This document shows positions 25,375 through 35,699 of a DNA stretch of 64,000 bases, one piece after another. The stretch covers positions 1,240,001 through 1,304,000 of the forward strand of contig NZ_ONZI01000001.1 in NCBI RefSeq assembly GCF_900312995.1, in the 5' to 3' direction. Position 1 is the first letter of the stretch. Each line of letters starts with the position of its first letter. The notes under the pieces are model-generated. The model was not told where the DNA came from and did no database searches. It was given only the letters and a program-made list of their open reading frames with translations. The translations under genes and the position numbers were made by a program. This stretch comes from Kushneria phyllosphaerae (lineage in GTDB: Bacteria; Pseudomonadota; Gammaproteobacteria; Pseudomonadales; Halomonadaceae).

Positions 25375-26187
25375 TTACGGTGCGCCTGGCAGCTCGCGCT
25401 TGTGTGCGGTGCGATCATAGGTGCTGATGATACGCTGTGCGGCTTGTCCATCGATCTCCCTGCCTTCCAGAAAATCATCGATCTGATCATAGGTGACGCC
25501 CAGGGCATCTTCGTCGGTCCGACCTGGAGAAAGGGTTTCAAGATCTGCAGTGGGGACCTTGTTGACCAGCGATTCAGGCCCGTCGAGTACGCTGAGTATC
25601 GCTCGTACCCGACGCTTGTTGAGACCAAACAGCGGTGTGATATCGCAGGCGCCATCACCGTGTTTGGTAAAAAAGCCCATGACCGCTTCGGCGCCGTGAT
25701 CGGTGCCGACCACCAGACCATTATGGCGACCGGCCACGGCATACTGCGCGATCATGCGGGCCCGCGCCTTGATGTTGCCATGGACAAAATCACGCTGATG
25801 CTCGTCCTTGAACCCAAGACCGCCCTGTTCGAGGCCTTCAAGCATGCCATCTGCCGAAGGCTTGATGTTCACGTCCAGCTGCTCATCGGCTCGAATGTAG
25901 TGAATGGCAGCCTGAGCATCATCTTCATCATGCTGCTCGCCGTAGGGCAGGCGCATGGCATAAAAGGTGGCCTTGCCGCTGCGCTCGCGGATGCGCTCCA
26001 CGGCAAGCTGGCAAAGACGGCCGGTCGTGGTGGAGTCCACGCCGCCGCTGATCCCAAGGACCAGGGCCACGGCACCGGCCTTTTCCAAAGACCGCGTCAG
26101 AAAGTCGATGCGTCGTTCCACTTCCTGTTGAGCATCGAAGTGCTGCCCGATATCGAGCGCGTCAATAATCTGCTGCTGGGTGGTCAT
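25375..26187 (-). CDS. nadE: NH3-dependent NAD+ synthetase
   Basis: Amidates deamido-NAD to NAD+ with ATP and ammonia. The PP-loop ATP motif SGGVDSTTTG is near residue 46. The family segments GTDHGAEAVMGFFTKHGDG and ITPLFGLNKRRVRAI follow. The 270-residue length is that of the short, ammonia-using enzyme without a glutaminase domain. Start at 26187 (MTTQQQIIDAL). It is cytoplasmic. The 245-bp upstream region has an 11-bp repeat pair. Confidence 0.96.
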   Translation of the reverse strand: MTTQQQIIDALDIGQHFDAQQEVERRIDFLTRSLEKAGAVALVLGISGGVDSTTTGRLCQLAVERIRERSGKATFYAMRLPYGEQHDEDDAQAAIHYIRADEQLDVNIKPSADGMLEGLEQGGLGFKDEHQRDFVHGNIKARARMIAQYAVAGRHNGLVVGTDHGAEAVMGFFTKHGDGACDITPLFGLNKRRVRAILSVLDGPESLVNKVPTADLETLSPGRTDEDALGVTYDQIDDFLEGREIDGQAAQRIISTYDRTAHKRELPGAP

Positions 26188-26264
26188 GAGCGATCATCAT
26201 CCTGCGTGCAGTGAATGTAGTGACTACCGACAGCGTAGCCGGAAATCAAGACCGATAAAATTCC

Positions 26265-26319
26265 GTCAGGCGTCAGCAGCATTGTTCAAACACTGCCCAT
26301 GATAATGGGTCAGGCGTCA
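26265..26319. repeat. two 11-bp direct repeats upstream of nadE
   Basis: GTCAGGCGTCA occurs at 26265-26275 and again at 26309-26319, 44 bp apart (about four helical turns). A small inverted repeat CCCAT-GATA-ATGGG lies just before the second copy. This could be a regulator-binding region for nadE; no known motif was recognised. Confidence 0.45.
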
Positions 26320-26412
26320 AAGCGCATGATGAGGCGCTGGTGCACGTGATGGTGATGGTTCTCGTGCGTGGCAGAAAAGCGGGCATACTGGCAGGCAAGA
26401 CAGCCCTCTGAA

Positions 26413-26426
26413 CAGACAGCTGTCTG
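26413..26426. terminator. 14-bp palindrome just after the GGDEF gene
   Basis: CAGACAGCTGTCTG is perfectly palindromic and lies six bases beyond the stop of the diguanylate cyclase gene (minus strand). A terminator or mRNA-end hairpin is possible, though no T-run follows. Confidence 0.3.
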
Positions 26427-26432
26427 CAGGTT

Positions 26433-29342
26433 CTACGACATCAGCGTCTCATGTTCAGCCGAATGCACGCGCCCGCGTCCGGCATGCTTGGCGCTGTACA
26501 GTGCCTGGTCGGCCATTTCGATCAGAGTGCTCATGTCACGGCCCTGGCGCGGGGCGTCGATCAGCCCTGCCGAAAAGGTGAGGTGACTGATTCGCTCATC
26601 ACCGATCTGCATGGACCACTGGCCAAACTGCTCAAGGACTTCGTTCAAGCGCATCAATGCGATGCTGGCAGACGCTCCCGGCAGGACCACAATGAACTCC
26701 TCACCGCCGTAGCGACAGGAGATGTCCGTGGCGCGCAGCCGCTGGGTCAGAATCTCGCCCAGCGCCACCAGCACCTGATCACCGGCATCATGTCCCCATG
26801 TATCATTGAGACGCTTGAAGTGATCCAGGTCCAGCAGGGCCAGTGCCACCGGGGTCTCATCGCTGGCGCTTTCAAGCAGACCGGGCAGCGTCTCGTTGAG
26901 GTAGCGGCGGTTGTAAAGCCCGGTCAGCGCATCGCGGTAGGCGTGGTCGGTCAGCTGATTGCGCAGACGCAGATTGATCAGCGTCAGCGTCAGGATGCGG
27001 GCGGTTTCATCGGTCATGCGCTCGAGACGATGCCGGTCCTCGTCATCCAGCGGCTCGGCCTGCAGGGTCATGCGGCCGAGCGCACCGGTCGACGTGGTCA
27101 GGCGCTGGCGGTATTCAAAGGTTGGTTGCGCGCAAAGGGCGCCGCCCCAGGCAAGGCAGTGCGCCTGATCCAGCTCTTCAATGCGAAGGGCCAGTTCGCC
27201 ACGAGTGTCCGGGAAGCATCGGGGCAGGCACTCTTCCAGCAGCGGGATGACGCTGGCAATGTCGTTGAGCTCGAAAAGTCGCGTGCTCAGTTCATTGAGA
27301 TACTGACGATACAGGCCGTCGCGGGCCAGGCGCTGATTCAGCAGCACCATGCCCTGTTCGGCCTCCTTGCGCGCCGTGATGTCATGCACCATTTCATAAA
27401 TCAGCGTTTTCCCGCCGATCACCACCGAGGCCACAAACACTTCCACGTCGCGTATGGTGGCGTCGGCCATGCGGTGGCGGGTCTCGAAATGCCCTTCCTG
27501 TTGCACTAGTGTCTGCCGGGCACGCTGCTGGCGGGTTTCCATAGGGGTCAGAGACACGTCCTTCATCACCAGCGTTTTGAGCACTTCCGGCGAATAGCCA
27601 TAATAATCGCTGGCGGCACTGTTGGCATCGACAATGGCGCCGCTTTCAGGGTCCACCAGCAGCTTGATGGCGTTGCCGCTTTCAAAGGTACTGCGATAAA
27701 GGCTCGCATTTTCGACCAGCAGCTCGGTGGCCTGCTTGCGGGCACTGATGTCCTCGATCAACAGCAGATAAAGATTATCTTCCGGCAAGGGTGCGATGAC
27801 CCACTCGGTCCATAGCGGCTGCCCTGTCCGGTCATGACTAAAAATGCTCATCCTCAGCTCGCGATGCCAGGTCGACTCGCGTCGCTGCGTAGCGTCCTGC
27901 TGTTGCCATTCGTGCCAGTGCTGCAGGGTGTCTGCGTGTTCTTCAGCGCTGACCCATTGCCAGATGTTTTCCTGACCGGTAACAAGCTCGTGCGGCGCCA
28001 GCAGCTGCTCCAGCATAGGGTTGTGTTGATGAATGGTGCCCTGGGCATCGACCACCAGCATGCTGGTGGGCGTGGTATCAAAGAGGGTCTGTAGACGCTG
28101 GCGGGTGTTCGCAAGACGCTGCTCCTGCTCGCGACGCGTCTGAATGTCGATAACCGTTCCCACGATTCGGGTGGGCTGCTGATCTTCATCAAAGGCCATG
28201 ACCTGGCCGTTGGCCAGCAGCCAGCGCCATCGATTATGTGCATCCAGAAAGCGATATTCGCAGCGCCAGTGCGCACTGCGCCCGAATATGTGGTCGTCAA
28301 GGCTTGCCATCACATGATCCAGATCATCGGGGTGAAACAGACGATCACGCCAGGCCTGAACATCACGCGGCAGGGCACCGTTGCGATAGCCCAGAATCTG
28401 ATGGAACTGGGGTGAGGCAAATAGCTCGTCGGTGACGAGGTTCATGTCCCAAACGCCCGTATCGGACCCGGTCAGGGCCAGATTCCAGCGCTGCTCCTGT
28501 TCGGCCAGACGGGTTCTGGTCTCGTTCAGAGCCTTCCATGGATAGCGCAGATGGCTCAAAAAAAGCGCGCGAAAGATCAGAACGTAGGAAACGGCCTTAT
28601 AGATATGCCCAAGAATGTTGAATTCATCGTTGGCCGAGGCGTAGAGCGTAAAACATATTTCGGCCAGCGCCGTGACCCACGCCGCCAGCGTGAGCATTTC
28701 CCGATCACGCCGCTGACGCAGGCGTGAGGAGCGTAGCAGGATGATACCGGCGAGCACGCTCATGCCGGCCAGCCCCCACTCCAGCAGGATCTTGAGAAGG
28801 GTCAGCCCTTTTCCCGGCATATAAAGGACGGGTATTTGCTGCGCATAGCCAAAGATGGCGACTAATGTCAAAACCCCGGTCGCGGTGAAAAGGGTCAGGA
28901 TCAGATGTGGAAAGCGGGAAGGCTTGTCGGACAGATGAGACAGGGACAGCAGCAGCAGAGCGCTGATCGCACTCAATCGGCCCAGAAGCCAGAAGTAGAT
29001 TGCCTTGTCCAGGGTGTTGGGCGAGAAAATGGCGGGCATGCCGGGCATGGAGAGTAGATGGAGGGCATCCATCAAGGCAGAAAGCGCCAGCAGGCTACCG
29101 ACACACAGGTACTGGGTCGACAGGGTTTTATAGCTGTTAAAAATGGCCAGTGCAGACAGAACGGCCACGATCACGCAGGTCAGCTCAACGAGAGAGTGAA
29201 ACCCCAGATAGTTCTGCGACAGCCCAAAGGCCTGCGTTCCCGGCAATAGGGCAAGCAGCAGCATGAGCCCCAGCAGGACCCAGAAAAGGCTGCCCATCGG
29301 GCCGGTCAGCAGGTGTTTAAGAGCTGTCTTGAGCGTTGCCAT
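26433..29342 (-). CDS. MASE3-PAS-GGDEF diguanylate cyclase
   Basis: This is a membrane-bound c-di-GMP synthase of 969 residues. The first about 270 residues carry eight or so membrane segments resembling a MASE3 sensor (YLGFHSLVELTCVIVAVLS). PAS domains follow (about 285-410, 415-540 and 550-670), and a GAF-like region lies at about 690-790. The GGDEF domain (about 800-960) has the active motif GGEEF at 879-883, and RATD five residues before it matches the allosteric inhibitory I-site (RxxD). It is therefore probably active and product-inhibited. No EAL domain. Monocistronic. The input signal is unknown. Confidence 0.9.
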   Translation of the reverse strand: MATLKTALKHLLTGPMGSLFWVLLGLMLLLALLPGTQAFGLSQNYLGFHSLVELTCVIVAVLSALAIFNSYKTLSTQYLCVGSLLALSALMDALHLLSMPGMPAIFSPNTLDKAIYFWLLGRLSAISALLLLSLSHLSDKPSRFPHLILTLFTATGVLTLVAIFGYAQQIPVLYMPGKGLTLLKILLEWGLAGMSVLAGIILLRSSRLRQRRDREMLTLAAWVTALAEICFTLYASANDEFNILGHIYKAVSYVLIFRALFLSHLRYPWKALNETRTRLAEQEQRWNLALTGSDTGVWDMNLVTDELFASPQFHQILGYRNGALPRDVQAWRDRLFHPDDLDHVMASLDDHIFGRSAHWRCEYRFLDAHNRWRWLLANGQVMAFDEDQQPTRIVGTVIDIQTRREQEQRLANTRQRLQTLFDTTPTSMLVVDAQGTIHQHNPMLEQLLAPHELVTGQENIWQWVSAEEHADTLQHWHEWQQQDATQRRESTWHRELRMSIFSHDRTGQPLWTEWVIAPLPEDNLYLLLIEDISARKQATELLVENASLYRSTFESGNAIKLLVDPESGAIVDANSAASDYYGYSPEVLKTLVMKDVSLTPMETRQQRARQTLVQQEGHFETRHRMADATIRDVEVFVASVVIGGKTLIYEMVHDITARKEAEQGMVLLNQRLARDGLYRQYLNELSTRLFELNDIASVIPLLEECLPRCFPDTRGELALRIEELDQAHCLAWGGALCAQPTFEYRQRLTTSTGALGRMTLQAEPLDDEDRHRLERMTDETARILTLTLINLRLRNQLTDHAYRDALTGLYNRRYLNETLPGLLESASDETPVALALLDLDHFKRLNDTWGHDAGDQVLVALGEILTQRLRATDISCRYGGEEFIVVLPGASASIALMRLNEVLEQFGQWSMQIGDERISHLTFSAGLIDAPRQGRDMSTLIEMADQALYSAKHAGRGRVHSAEHETLMS

Positions 29343-29431
29343 TCGACCGTCCAGCGTTGAGATGCGCAGGCCTGCATGTTAGGGCAATCAGCACAGGGCG
29401 TTAACGTTTGAGAATCGCACTTTCCTGGGGT

Positions 29432-30784
29432 CTATTCGTTAAAACGATCCTGATCTGCCCATTGGCCCTTGCGTCTTGAAAGATAAACCATGACCAGTCC
29501 CAGCGAACGCACCAGCGTAAAGATGGTAAAGGACAGCCAGAGTCCGTGATTGCCGAGCGGCTGAGTCAGCCACCACACCGGTAGATAGATCGCCAGGGCC
29601 ACAATGATCGTATCGCGCATGGCGCGAGTGTCGGTCGTGCCGATGAAAACCCCATCGAGCAGATAGCTCCACACGGCCAGCAGCGGCATGATCACCAGCC
29701 ACGGCAGATACTCGCCGGCCAGCTGGCGAATGGGTTCGATGTCGGTCAGGCGTGCAATCAGCCAGGGGCCGGACAATGCAAAGGCCAGCGCTGCCAGCGC
29801 CGCCGTCAGCAGTGAGAACACCGCGCAGGCGCGCACCGAGCGGGCAAACTCGCGCCAGTTTTCCTTGCCAGCAGCCTTGCCTGTCAGGGCTTCCGCGGCA
29901 TTGGCAAACCCGTCGAGCCCGTAGGAGATCATCATGACCAGCTGCATCAGGATGGCATTGGCGGCCAGCGTCTGATCGCCCAGCTGTGCGCCCTGTGAGG
30001 TAAAAAAGGCCATGGCAAACAAGAGACACAGCGTGCGTACAAACAGATGGCGATTAACGCGAAAGAGCTCGCCGTAGGCCTTGAGGCGCTTGAGCGGGGT
30101 GGCATCAAACTGTCCTGCCAGCGTTTTCAGAGCGCGCCGAACCAGCCACAGCCCGAAAACCAGGGCAGTGTAATCTCCGATCAGTGAGGCGGTGGCTACG
30201 CCCTTGACGTTCATGTCGAACCCGACCACCAGCACGATATCGAGCACGATGTTGACACTGTTGGTGATCAGCATCAGCAGCAGGGTCACGCGGGCATTCT
30301 GACGTCCCAGAAACCAGCCGATGATGGCGTAGTTCATCAATACCGCCGGTGCCGAGAGAATACGAACATGGGCATAATCGGCAGACAGCCGTGCCGTAGC
30401 GTCGCTGTCCGGCTGTAAAAGCCAGAGGCCAAGATCGATCAGCGGTGCTGACAGGGCGATCAATGCCATGCCGATGACCACGGCAATCAGCAGTGACTGT
30501 CCGAGCAGATTGCGAACGACCTGGTCCTCTCCGCGCCCGACCGCCTGAGAGGTCAAACCGGTCGTCCCCATGCGCAAAAAGCCAAATCCCCAGAATAAAA
30601 AGCTGAATAGCGTGCTGCCAAGCGTGACAGCGGCCAGATATCGCGCGTGAGGGAGGTGACCGATCACGGCCGTATCCACCAGTCCCAGCAGCGGTACGCT
30701 GGCATTGGAGATGATAATGGGCCATGAAAGACGCCAGACGTCGTGCAGGCGCTGTGAAAAGCCCGGGGAAGGCGAAAGAGACAT
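29432..30784 (-). CDS. MATE-family exporter, DinF type
   Basis: This inner-membrane cation-coupled exporter has 12 membrane segments and 450 residues. It shows the MATE repeat organisation and DinF-like features (LSWPIIISNASVPLLGLVDT at the N-terminus, GLDGFANAAEALTGKAAG in the second half). Start at 30784 (MSLSPSPGF); a 29-residue extension is open but unlike the family. The ribosome site is weak. It is divergent from the outer-membrane protein gene. Substrate unknown; DinF homologues are linked to oxidative and bile stress. Confidence 0.88.
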   Translation of the reverse strand: MSLSPSPGFSQRLHDVWRLSWPIIISNASVPLLGLVDTAVIGHLPHARYLAAVTLGSTLFSFLFWGFGFLRMGTTGLTSQAVGRGEDQVVRNLLGQSLLIAVVIGMALIALSAPLIDLGLWLLQPDSDATARLSADYAHVRILSAPAVLMNYAIIGWFLGRQNARVTLLLMLITNSVNIVLDIVLVVGFDMNVKGVATASLIGDYTALVFGLWLVRRALKTLAGQFDATPLKRLKAYGELFRVNRHLFVRTLCLLFAMAFFTSQGAQLGDQTLAANAILMQLVMMISYGLDGFANAAEALTGKAAGKENWREFARSVRACAVFSLLTAALAALAFALSGPWLIARLTDIEPIRQLAGEYLPWLVIMPLLAVWSYLLDGVFIGTTDTRAMRDTIIVALAIYLPVWWLTQPLGNHGLWLSFTIFTLVRSLGLVMVYLSRRKGQWADQDRFNE

Positions 30785-30909
30785 AAGGATACCGGCTGAT
30801 TTGTGCCCGGGGAGCTTGCCACATGCCGGTCGTGGCGTCAGTAAACCGACAGAATCAGGGAAAAATGGCACTCATCCTTTAAAGCATGAGGATATTTGCC
30901 TAAGGTAAG

Positions 30910-30938
30910 CCCTGTTTCAGAACAGGGTTTTAAAACCC
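30910..30938. other. overlapping palindromes in the MATE/outer-membrane-protein spacer
   Basis: A hairpin CCCTGTT-TCAG-AACAGGG (30910-30927) is followed by TTTT. Its 3' arm also begins a second perfect palindrome, GGGTTTTAAAACCC (30925-30938). The two folds compete for the GGG. They lie about 140 nt before the barrel-protein start in a 292-bp divergent spacer with no other recognisable content. This could be a leader attenuator or simply a terminator-like element. Confidence 0.45.
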
Positions 30939-31076
30939 GGTGACGGCATGTCTGTCCGGCAAGGATATGGGTTTCCGGACAGGGTCATGCGAGCCTTTCA
31001 TCATAATAATCTCGACCCGGCAGGACGGCGCAGCATCGCGGCTGAGCCATTCAGGGATCGATATTCGGGAAATGTC

Positions 31077-32489
31077 ATGAATTTTCGACGATATACATCG
31101 CCTTGCCGCGGTGCGACCACGCTTGCCATGATGCTGGCGGGTACGGCCATGGGGGCTGCCCATGCTCATGCGCAGGCGGTTACGGACCTGGATTACATTG
31201 ATCCCGGCATTCAACAGCCCACGGCAAGACATGAGCTTTTCAATGATCGTGACCACGGCATTCGTCTCAGTGGCGGGCTGAGCTTTTATGGCTACGGTGC
31301 CACCACCCGCAACGTCAATTTCGGGTCTTCCCGCGGAATCGATGGTGCCACGCCGACCGGCAAGCACCCGAGCTGGTGGGAACTGTCGGCCACTCCAACA
31401 CTGCGCGGCGAGATCGATACCGGTCAAAGTGTGGTCTTTGGCGGTGTGGTCGGCGTTGGCAGCATGACGCGAGGCAATGCCTACGGTGATGCTTCGGGGG
31501 CCACGCCCGACCACCCCGAACATACGCGTCTTGATCAGGCCTATATCGGCTGGCGAAGCGGGTCGCTGCTGAAGGGTTCGCTGGGGGAGGATGCTCTGAC
31601 CTTCTCGTTTGGTCGACAGCAGTTCATGTTCGGCGAAGGCTTTCTGGTCGGTGATGGCTATACCGATACCGGCAAGTACGGCGGCTACTGGAGTGGCCCA
31701 AGCCAGGGGTTCAAGAATGCGGCCATTGCCTCGATCGACAGCCACGGATGGCACGGCGACCTGTTCCATCTGGAGCAGGATCAGTACGTGCAGGGCGGCC
31801 CCGATGAAGAGACTTCGGCCAACGGTATCAACGCGGAATATACCTTTACCGATCGCGCCAAAATCGGCGGTGCCTGGCTTCGCACCTACGACAGCGACAT
31901 TGCCGGACGTGAAGGTATGGATGTCTGGAACGTGCGCCTCAAGGGTAAGCCGCTGGCCAGCGTGCCGGGCCTTGCGCTTGGCGGACAGTATGTCAGCCAG
32001 AAAAATCGGGATGCCGATATTGATGATGATGGCTGGTATGTTCAGGCCACCTATACCTTTCAGGATGCCCCCTGGTCGCCTGAAATCGCTTATCGCCATG
32101 CCCGGTTCAGCGAAAACTACGACACCCTGTTTTATGAGTTTGCCGGCGGGTGGGGCAACTGGTTCATGGGCGAGATCACCGGCGAATACATGCTGTTCAA
32201 TACCAACATGAAAATCGACATGCTGAGAGCGTCGGTTTCTCCGCGTGATGATCTGGAAACCGGCATCATCGGCTATCGCTTCCGACTGGATGATCCGCAA
32301 TCCGTGGGTGCCAGCGATGCCGACTTTGCCAGGGAGATCAATCTTTACGCTGACTGGAACCTCAGTGAGCAGGTGACCCTCTCGGGCGTCTATGCAGTGG
32401 CCTTCCCTGAAGAAGGTGCACGCTCGCGCTTTGGCGGCAACGACAATACGTCACAGCTTTTTGAGCTGTTTGCGACCTACACGTTTTAA
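31077..32489 (+). CDS. outer-membrane beta-barrel protein, alginate-export/porin-like
   Basis: The 470-residue exported protein has a signal peptide (about residues 1-34, ending AHAHAQA). Many alternating amphipathic strands follow, and a C-terminal aromatic (ATYTF) is recognised by the BAM machinery. It resembles the alginate-export/OprD-like porin superfamily by strand pattern (YIGWRSGSLL, FSFGRQQFMFGEGFLVGDG). Strands are rich in Gly, Tyr and Trp with acidic loops, as expected in a halophile. The start at 31077 (MNFRRYTS) is chosen for its signal peptide. Substrate is not determinable. It ends in a strong bidirectional terminator. Confidence 0.78.
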   Translation: MNFRRYTSPCRGATTLAMMLAGTAMGAAHAHAQAVTDLDYIDPGIQQPTARHELFNDRDHGIRLSGGLSFYGYGATTRNVNFGSSRGIDGATPTGKHPSWWELSATPTLRGEIDTGQSVVFGGVVGVGSMTRGNAYGDASGATPDHPEHTRLDQAYIGWRSGSLLKGSLGEDALTFSFGRQQFMFGEGFLVGDGYTDTGKYGGYWSGPSQGFKNAAIASIDSHGWHGDLFHLEQDQYVQGGPDEETSANGINAEYTFTDRAKIGGAWLRTYDSDIAGREGMDVWNVRLKGKPLASVPGLALGGQYVSQKNRDADIDDDGWYVQATYTFQDAPWSPEIAYRHARFSENYDTLFYEFAGGWGNWFMGEITGEYMLFNTNMKIDMLRASVSPRDDLETGIIGYRFRLDDPQSVGASDADFAREINLYADWNLSEQVTLSGVYAVAFPEEGARSRFGGNDNTSQLFELFATYTF

Positions 32490-32508
32490 ACATGTCGCGC
32501 TGCAAACA

Positions 32509-32540
32509 AAAAGAGGGCGGTCCATGGACCGCCCTCTTTT
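32509..32540. terminator. bidirectional rho-independent terminator
   Basis: A perfect 32-bp palindrome runs from 32509 to 32540 with a GC-rich core (GAGGGCGGTCC) and A/T ends. It produces a hairpin with a U-run on both strands. It serves the barrel-protein gene (plus) and the ferredoxin gene (minus), which converge here. Confidence 0.92.
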
Positions 32541-32579
32541 ATATTCACTGCCAATCAATTCACGGATGCTCTTTGCCTT

Positions 32580-33502
<923 letters not shown>

Positions 33503-33537
33503 CTACGTTAAAGCGTTATGGCCGACAACTGCGCCTG

Positions 33538-33563
33538 CCGGACCGGCACAGGCGCCGGTCCGG
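33538..33563. terminator. GC-rich hairpin after fabY
   Basis: CCGGACCGGC pairs perfectly with GCCGGTCCGG around a 6-base loop, one base past the fabY stop. It has no U-tract on the minus strand. It may terminate with Rho or protect the 3' end. Confidence 0.45.
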
Positions 33564-33564
33564 T

Positions 33565-35460
33565 TCAATGGTCCAGCGTGCCAAACGGGTTGTCGACCTC
33601 AAGTGATACCGGCTTGTGGTAGCCGGGAATATAGATGTCCCGGGCGCCGACTTCGAGTTCTGGGCCTTCAAGGACACCTTCACCGAAGCGATAGATCGGT
33701 GAGAATTCACCCTTTTGTGACTGAGCCTCGAACAGCGCCTGGCGTTCCTGCACCTTTTCACGCCGTCGGCGCCACTGGGTCATGGCCGCTTCGCCGTGGC
33801 GCTGGGTCAGAAGTTTTTCGGTGACCTCCGGCGACAGCAGGGGCGCAGTGGCATTGTTGCCGCCAAAGCCCTTGGCGTTGATGAAACTGACATCGGCGCG
33901 AAACTCGCGGTGCTCGCGGAAAATGTCCAGACGCTCGGCATGGACATCGTCGGCCACGGCGTCGAGAGTGAAGATGCCCGGCAGCAGCCCGGTCCTGAAG
34001 CTGCCCAGAGCGCTTGTCAGCTGATCGCCGGCCGCGCTCCCCTGAGAGTGCCCCAGATACGCCTTGATGGCGGTGACCGGCCAGTGCTCAATGCCGTTGG
34101 CGCGCGCCACGCTGTCAAGCACATGGGATTCGGTAATTCGATTCTTGGGCGTGCTGGTGCCGTGGGAGTGAATATAGCTGCGCTCGCGCACGGCCTTCTC
34201 GCCCAGAATGTTGCTTGCCAGCGCCACGCTCTTGCCAAGCGTGATGTAGTTGCCAATGCCGGGTGCCGAAATGGAGCGCTTGTAGCCATCGGCATTGATG
34301 AAAACTTCCGGGACAGCGCCTAGAATATCGGCCCCCAGTTCGAGTGCCAGGCTGTCGTCCATGAGCATGACAAACTGGGCGGACTCGGCAATGGTAAAGC
34401 CACAGTTGCGGGCAAACGGCCGGCAGACGCGCTGATAGTCCTCATCGGTCAGAAGCTCGAGCGCATCAAGGGCCTTGACGCTGGCATCATCGGCCAGCGC
34501 ACTCATGACGCGAAAGCCTTCGACAACTTCCGGCGTGATGGGCGCATCGGCCGTACCCACCATGACCAGTCGGCGCCGGCCCATGCGAATGTCATCCACA
34601 CCAAGGCGCAGATTGTACAAAAAGGTCGCACAGGCGCCCTGCATGGCACCGGTGGCACCGACGCTGCCCAGCACATAGGCATTAAGGAAATCCGCCGGCA
34701 TCTGCCCATAGCCCAGCGGCATCTGCTTGGAAGTGGCACGCTGACCGGTGACGAAGCTATTGAGCAGACCGCCCCAGCCCTGGGCATCCAGCTGTCCGAT
34801 CGAATTGCCGGCATAGACGGCGATCTGATCGGGGTCGAGCTGCTGGCTCAGGCTGTCCCACTCAAAGCCGCTCTGACCCAGACAGTCAGAGGCGGCAAAG
34901 ATAGTCATCGACAGGGCGCGCGGATGGTGCACGCTGCGATAGAAACTTGCCGGGTCAAAGCCGGTCGGCAGTTGACCTGCGCTTTTGACCAGCGCGTCGC
35001 GACGCTCCGGCAGCAGCACGTCAAACTCGCCGGCAGGCACGGTCACGCGCACCTGACGGTCGTCGAGCGCTTCGATCTGCCAGTGCGCCGGGGGATTTTC
35101 GGGCAGCTGTCGACGGCTGAGACTGACCGTTAACGGTGCATCAAGGGTCATGCTGGCCTGACGATTGGCCGGGATGCCGGCGCCGGCAAAGCGCTCGTCC
35201 TCGATACGGCGAATCAAGGTGTGACGACGCACATATGATTCCTGGTGTGCGGTCAAGGCAGCAGCATTAAGGGGTGTACCGTGATCTTCCGGTCCGTTTG
35301 ACGGGCGTTGTCCCATCAGACAGGAGAGTCCCGAGAAGGTGTACTGTCGGGTCTTTTCAGGCAGTGCATCGATCACGGTCCGGTAAAAGGACTGATGACC
35401 GGACGTTCTGCCAGCGGGATTTATACCGCCCATGCCGACGATCACCGGTAACTGTGACAA
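33565..35460 (-). CDS. fabY: beta-ketoacyl-ACP synthase FabY
   Basis: This is a large KAS-like condensing enzyme of the FabY type, which starts fatty-acid synthesis from acetyl-CoA and malonyl-ACP in Pseudomonas aeruginosa. Catalytic motifs: Cys in QGACATFLY, His in YIHSHGTSTPKN, and KAYLGHSQGSAAGDQ with the second His. The N-terminus reads SQLPVIVGMGGINPAGRTS, as in FabY. I place the start at TTG 35460, which has GAGGG seven bases upstream and gives 631 residues, near the Pseudomonas length. An ATG at 35505 has no ribosome site. No FabH gene is nearby, so its substitution for FabH is inferred. Confidence 0.88.
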   Translation of the reverse strand: MSQLPVIVGMGGINPAGRTSGHQSFYRTVIDALPEKTRQYTFSGLSCLMGQRPSNGPEDHGTPLNAAALTAHQESYVRRHTLIRRIEDERFAGAGIPANRQASMTLDAPLTVSLSRRQLPENPPAHWQIEALDDRQVRVTVPAGEFDVLLPERRDALVKSAGQLPTGFDPASFYRSVHHPRALSMTIFAASDCLGQSGFEWDSLSQQLDPDQIAVYAGNSIGQLDAQGWGGLLNSFVTGQRATSKQMPLGYGQMPADFLNAYVLGSVGATGAMQGACATFLYNLRLGVDDIRMGRRRLVMVGTADAPITPEVVEGFRVMSALADDASVKALDALELLTDEDYQRVCRPFARNCGFTIAESAQFVMLMDDSLALELGADILGAVPEVFINADGYKRSISAPGIGNYITLGKSVALASNILGEKAVRERSYIHSHGTSTPKNRITESHVLDSVARANGIEHWPVTAIKAYLGHSQGSAAGDQLTSALGSFRTGLLPGIFTLDAVADDVHAERLDIFREHREFRADVSFINAKGFGGNNATAPLLSPEVTEKLLTQRHGEAAMTQWRRRREKVQERQALFEAQSQKGEFSPIYRFGEGVLEGPELEVGARDIYIPGYHKPVSLEVDNPFGTLDH

Positions 35461-35699
35461 GCCGAAACCCTCGTGTTGATGCCTATAAGGAAGCGATAAA
35501 GCCATGGCGACCGCGTCGCTGAATGGATGGCGATATATCTCCACCACACGGTGTGGTGAGTCCGCCAAAACAGGGCAATCATGATAGCATCGCCCCGGGC
35601 AGGACGTCATGTCGGCCGGTCAACGAGTTGTCATGTCAGCGTGGCAGGCTACTGGACGTATTGCTTCAAACGCCCAGGCTGGCCCCGTTGACCATTGTA

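Noticed and set aside
30930..32300. 456-codon minus-strand frame opposite the outer-membrane barrel gene
   Set aside because: The plus-strand product has a signal peptide, beta-strand pattern and terminal aromatic residue; the antisense product has no family features.
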